Of a stretch of 64,000 bases of DNA, positions 63,233 through 64,000 are shown one piece after another. The DNA is from Thiobacillus sp. 0-1251 (lineage in GTDB: Bacteria; Pseudomonadota; Gammaproteobacteria; Burkholderiales; Thiobacillaceae). Numbering within the stretch: position 1 is the first letter of the stretch; every line of letters begins with the position of its first letter. The notes below the pieces were generated by a model. That model saw only the letters and a program-made list of their open reading frames with translations. It did not search any database and was not told where the DNA came from. The stretch is taken from positions 186,001 through 250,000 of the forward strand of contig MKWL01000011.1 of assembly GCA_001899305.1 (NCBI GenBank), given 5' to 3'. The translations under genes and the position numbers were made by a program.

Positions 63233-64000
63233 ATGTTCCCGGTTCAGTTCATGGCTCGCATGATGGATGCCCCGCTCTCGCGGGACACCACGCCGCGGCC
63301 CGTGTCCGGACTGGTGCCTGTACAGGCGGTTCTGAACGCCACCGAACGCGACCAGACCACCCCGCGTCCCACCTTCGAACACCTGGCTCTGGGGCAGACG
63401 CTGACCGGCCTGGTCAAGAGCCTGAGCAAGGGCCTGGCGCTGGTCGAGATCGACGGACAAACCGTTGCGATGCGGCTGCCGCCCGAAACGGCGCCGGGCG
63501 ATACGCTACGTCTGCGCTTCGCCGGCCACATGCCGCAACCCGTATTTCTGCTCGCCACCCCGCAAGCTGCCGCCAGCGACACCCCGCAGTTGAGCCAGAC
63601 GGCACGCATGCTGAGCGACTTGATGCAGCACCTGCCGGGACACAATGCCTTGCCCACGGTCACCCCGAACGGTCCTCTGCTCGACCAGCCGAACGCAAAC
63701 CCGGCGGTGATGGCGCTTGCGCTGCGTACCGCGCTGGTCCGCAGCGGCCTGTTTTATGAATCCCACCTCGCCAACTGGGCGGTTGGCCAGGACAGTCTGG
63801 ACGGCCTGATGCAGGAGCCGCAGAATCGACTCGTCGCGACGGAAACCGCGCGCGCTGCTGCCAACCCCGCCGGTACGCTCGCCCTGCCCAATACCGCCGA
63901 AGCGGCCGGCGACAAGCCGCTCAATCCCATGCACGCCCTGCTGTCGCAGCAATTGCAGGTGCTGGAGTCCCCGCAATTCGTCTGGCGCGGGGAAGTATGG
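63233..64000 (+). CDS. fliK: FliK-like flagellar hook-length control protein, truncated by window end
   Basis: The frame is open from an ATG 10 bp after fliT to the last base, 256 codons seen. Features are a Pro/Ala/Thr-rich N-terminal half, then a small beta domain (GQTLTGLVKSLSKGLALVEIDG... LRLRFAGHMPQPVFLL) and an Ala-rich linker. This is the pattern of FliK or a FliK-related protein. The C-terminal Flg_hook domain would lie beyond the window. Its operon position supports the call. Confidence 0.7.
   Translation, partial: MFPVQFMARMMDAPLSRDTTPRPVSGLVPVQAVLNATERDQTTPRPTFEHLALGQTLTGLVKSLSKGLALVEIDGQTVAMRLPPETAPGDTLRLRFAGHMPQPVFLLATPQAAASDTPQLSQTARMLSDLMQHLPGHNALPTVTPNGPLLDQPNANPAVMALALRTALVRSGLFYESHLANWAVGQDSLDGLMQEPQNRLVATETARAAANPAGTLALPNTAEAAGDKPLNPMHALLSQQLQVLESPQFVWRGEVW

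Overview
The window looks like the chromosome of a GC-rich, motile betaproteobacterium with a sulfur-oxidising, chemolithotrophic lifestyle. The evidence is a SoxXA cytochrome pair next to a Tat-exported copper-type oxidoreductase, a flagellar fliC-flaG-fliD-fliS-fliT-fliK block, and betaproteobacterial-style diguanylate cyclase, ene-reductase and efflux genes. No RNA genes, CRISPR arrays or intact insertion sequences were recognised.

Layout. 1-4.1 kb is an accessory patch of visibly lower GC: an 862-aa protein with a zinc ribbon and a PD-(D/E)XK-like C-terminus (possible defence nuclease), a small XRE regulator, and a 264-bp segment bounded by inverted repeats. 4.1-16.1 kb holds a SEC-C/TPR/SPINDLY O-GlcNAc-transferase-like gene converging on a nine-gene minus-strand operon for an acylated amino sugar or related glycan (DegT aminotransferase, NeuD/PglD-like acyltransferase, acyl-CoA ligase, Gfo/Idh/MocA oxidoreductase, acyl carrier protein, class III aminotransferase, FkbM methyltransferase, Fe-alcohol dehydrogenase, methyltransferase). 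16.4-24 kb is housekeeping and accessory metabolism: rhodanese, HIT, and a LysR regulator divergent from two YceI genes, a DODA-type dioxygenase, an Old Yellow Enzyme, an esterase and an MFS exporter. 24-26 kb is a Fur-box-preceded FTR1 iron-uptake operon.

26.1-42.8 kb is the centrepiece. A minus-strand operon encodes a thioredoxin-fold protein without cysteines, a Tat-exported beta-propeller protein resembling thiocyanate dehydrogenase/NosZ, a small periplasmic protein, an exported pentapeptide-repeat protein, SoxX, SoxA and a SoxK-like protein. Next to it lie sodC, an exported DUF302 protein, a sigma54-dependent response regulator, its membrane histidine kinase, and an HME-RND metal efflux pump with two adaptor proteins. 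Three sigma54 (-24/-12) promoters fit this block: before the efflux operon, before the DUF302 gene and before the propeller operon. Two of them have a similar dyad motif exactly 64 bp upstream of the -24 element. I infer one copper-linked sigma54 regulon for periplasmic oxidation of an inorganic sulfur compound, most likely thiocyanate.

42.9-50.4 kb has a phosphoribosyltransferase and an ABC export operon (ATPase, FtsX-type permease, HlyD adaptor) with an MgtA-like P-type ATPase inside it. 50.5-55.6 kb has an SLC13-like permease with RCK_C domains, a dienelactone-hydrolase-like protein and a two-gene AmmeMemoRadiSam module. 55.7-59.6 kb has a NarL-type two-component pair and a diguanylate cyclase. 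59.8-64 kb is the flagellar filament operon behind a sigma28-like promoter, ending in a FliK cut by the window edge. The glycan operon and SPINDLY transferase may serve flagellin or surface glycosylation, but the sequence alone does not prove this link.
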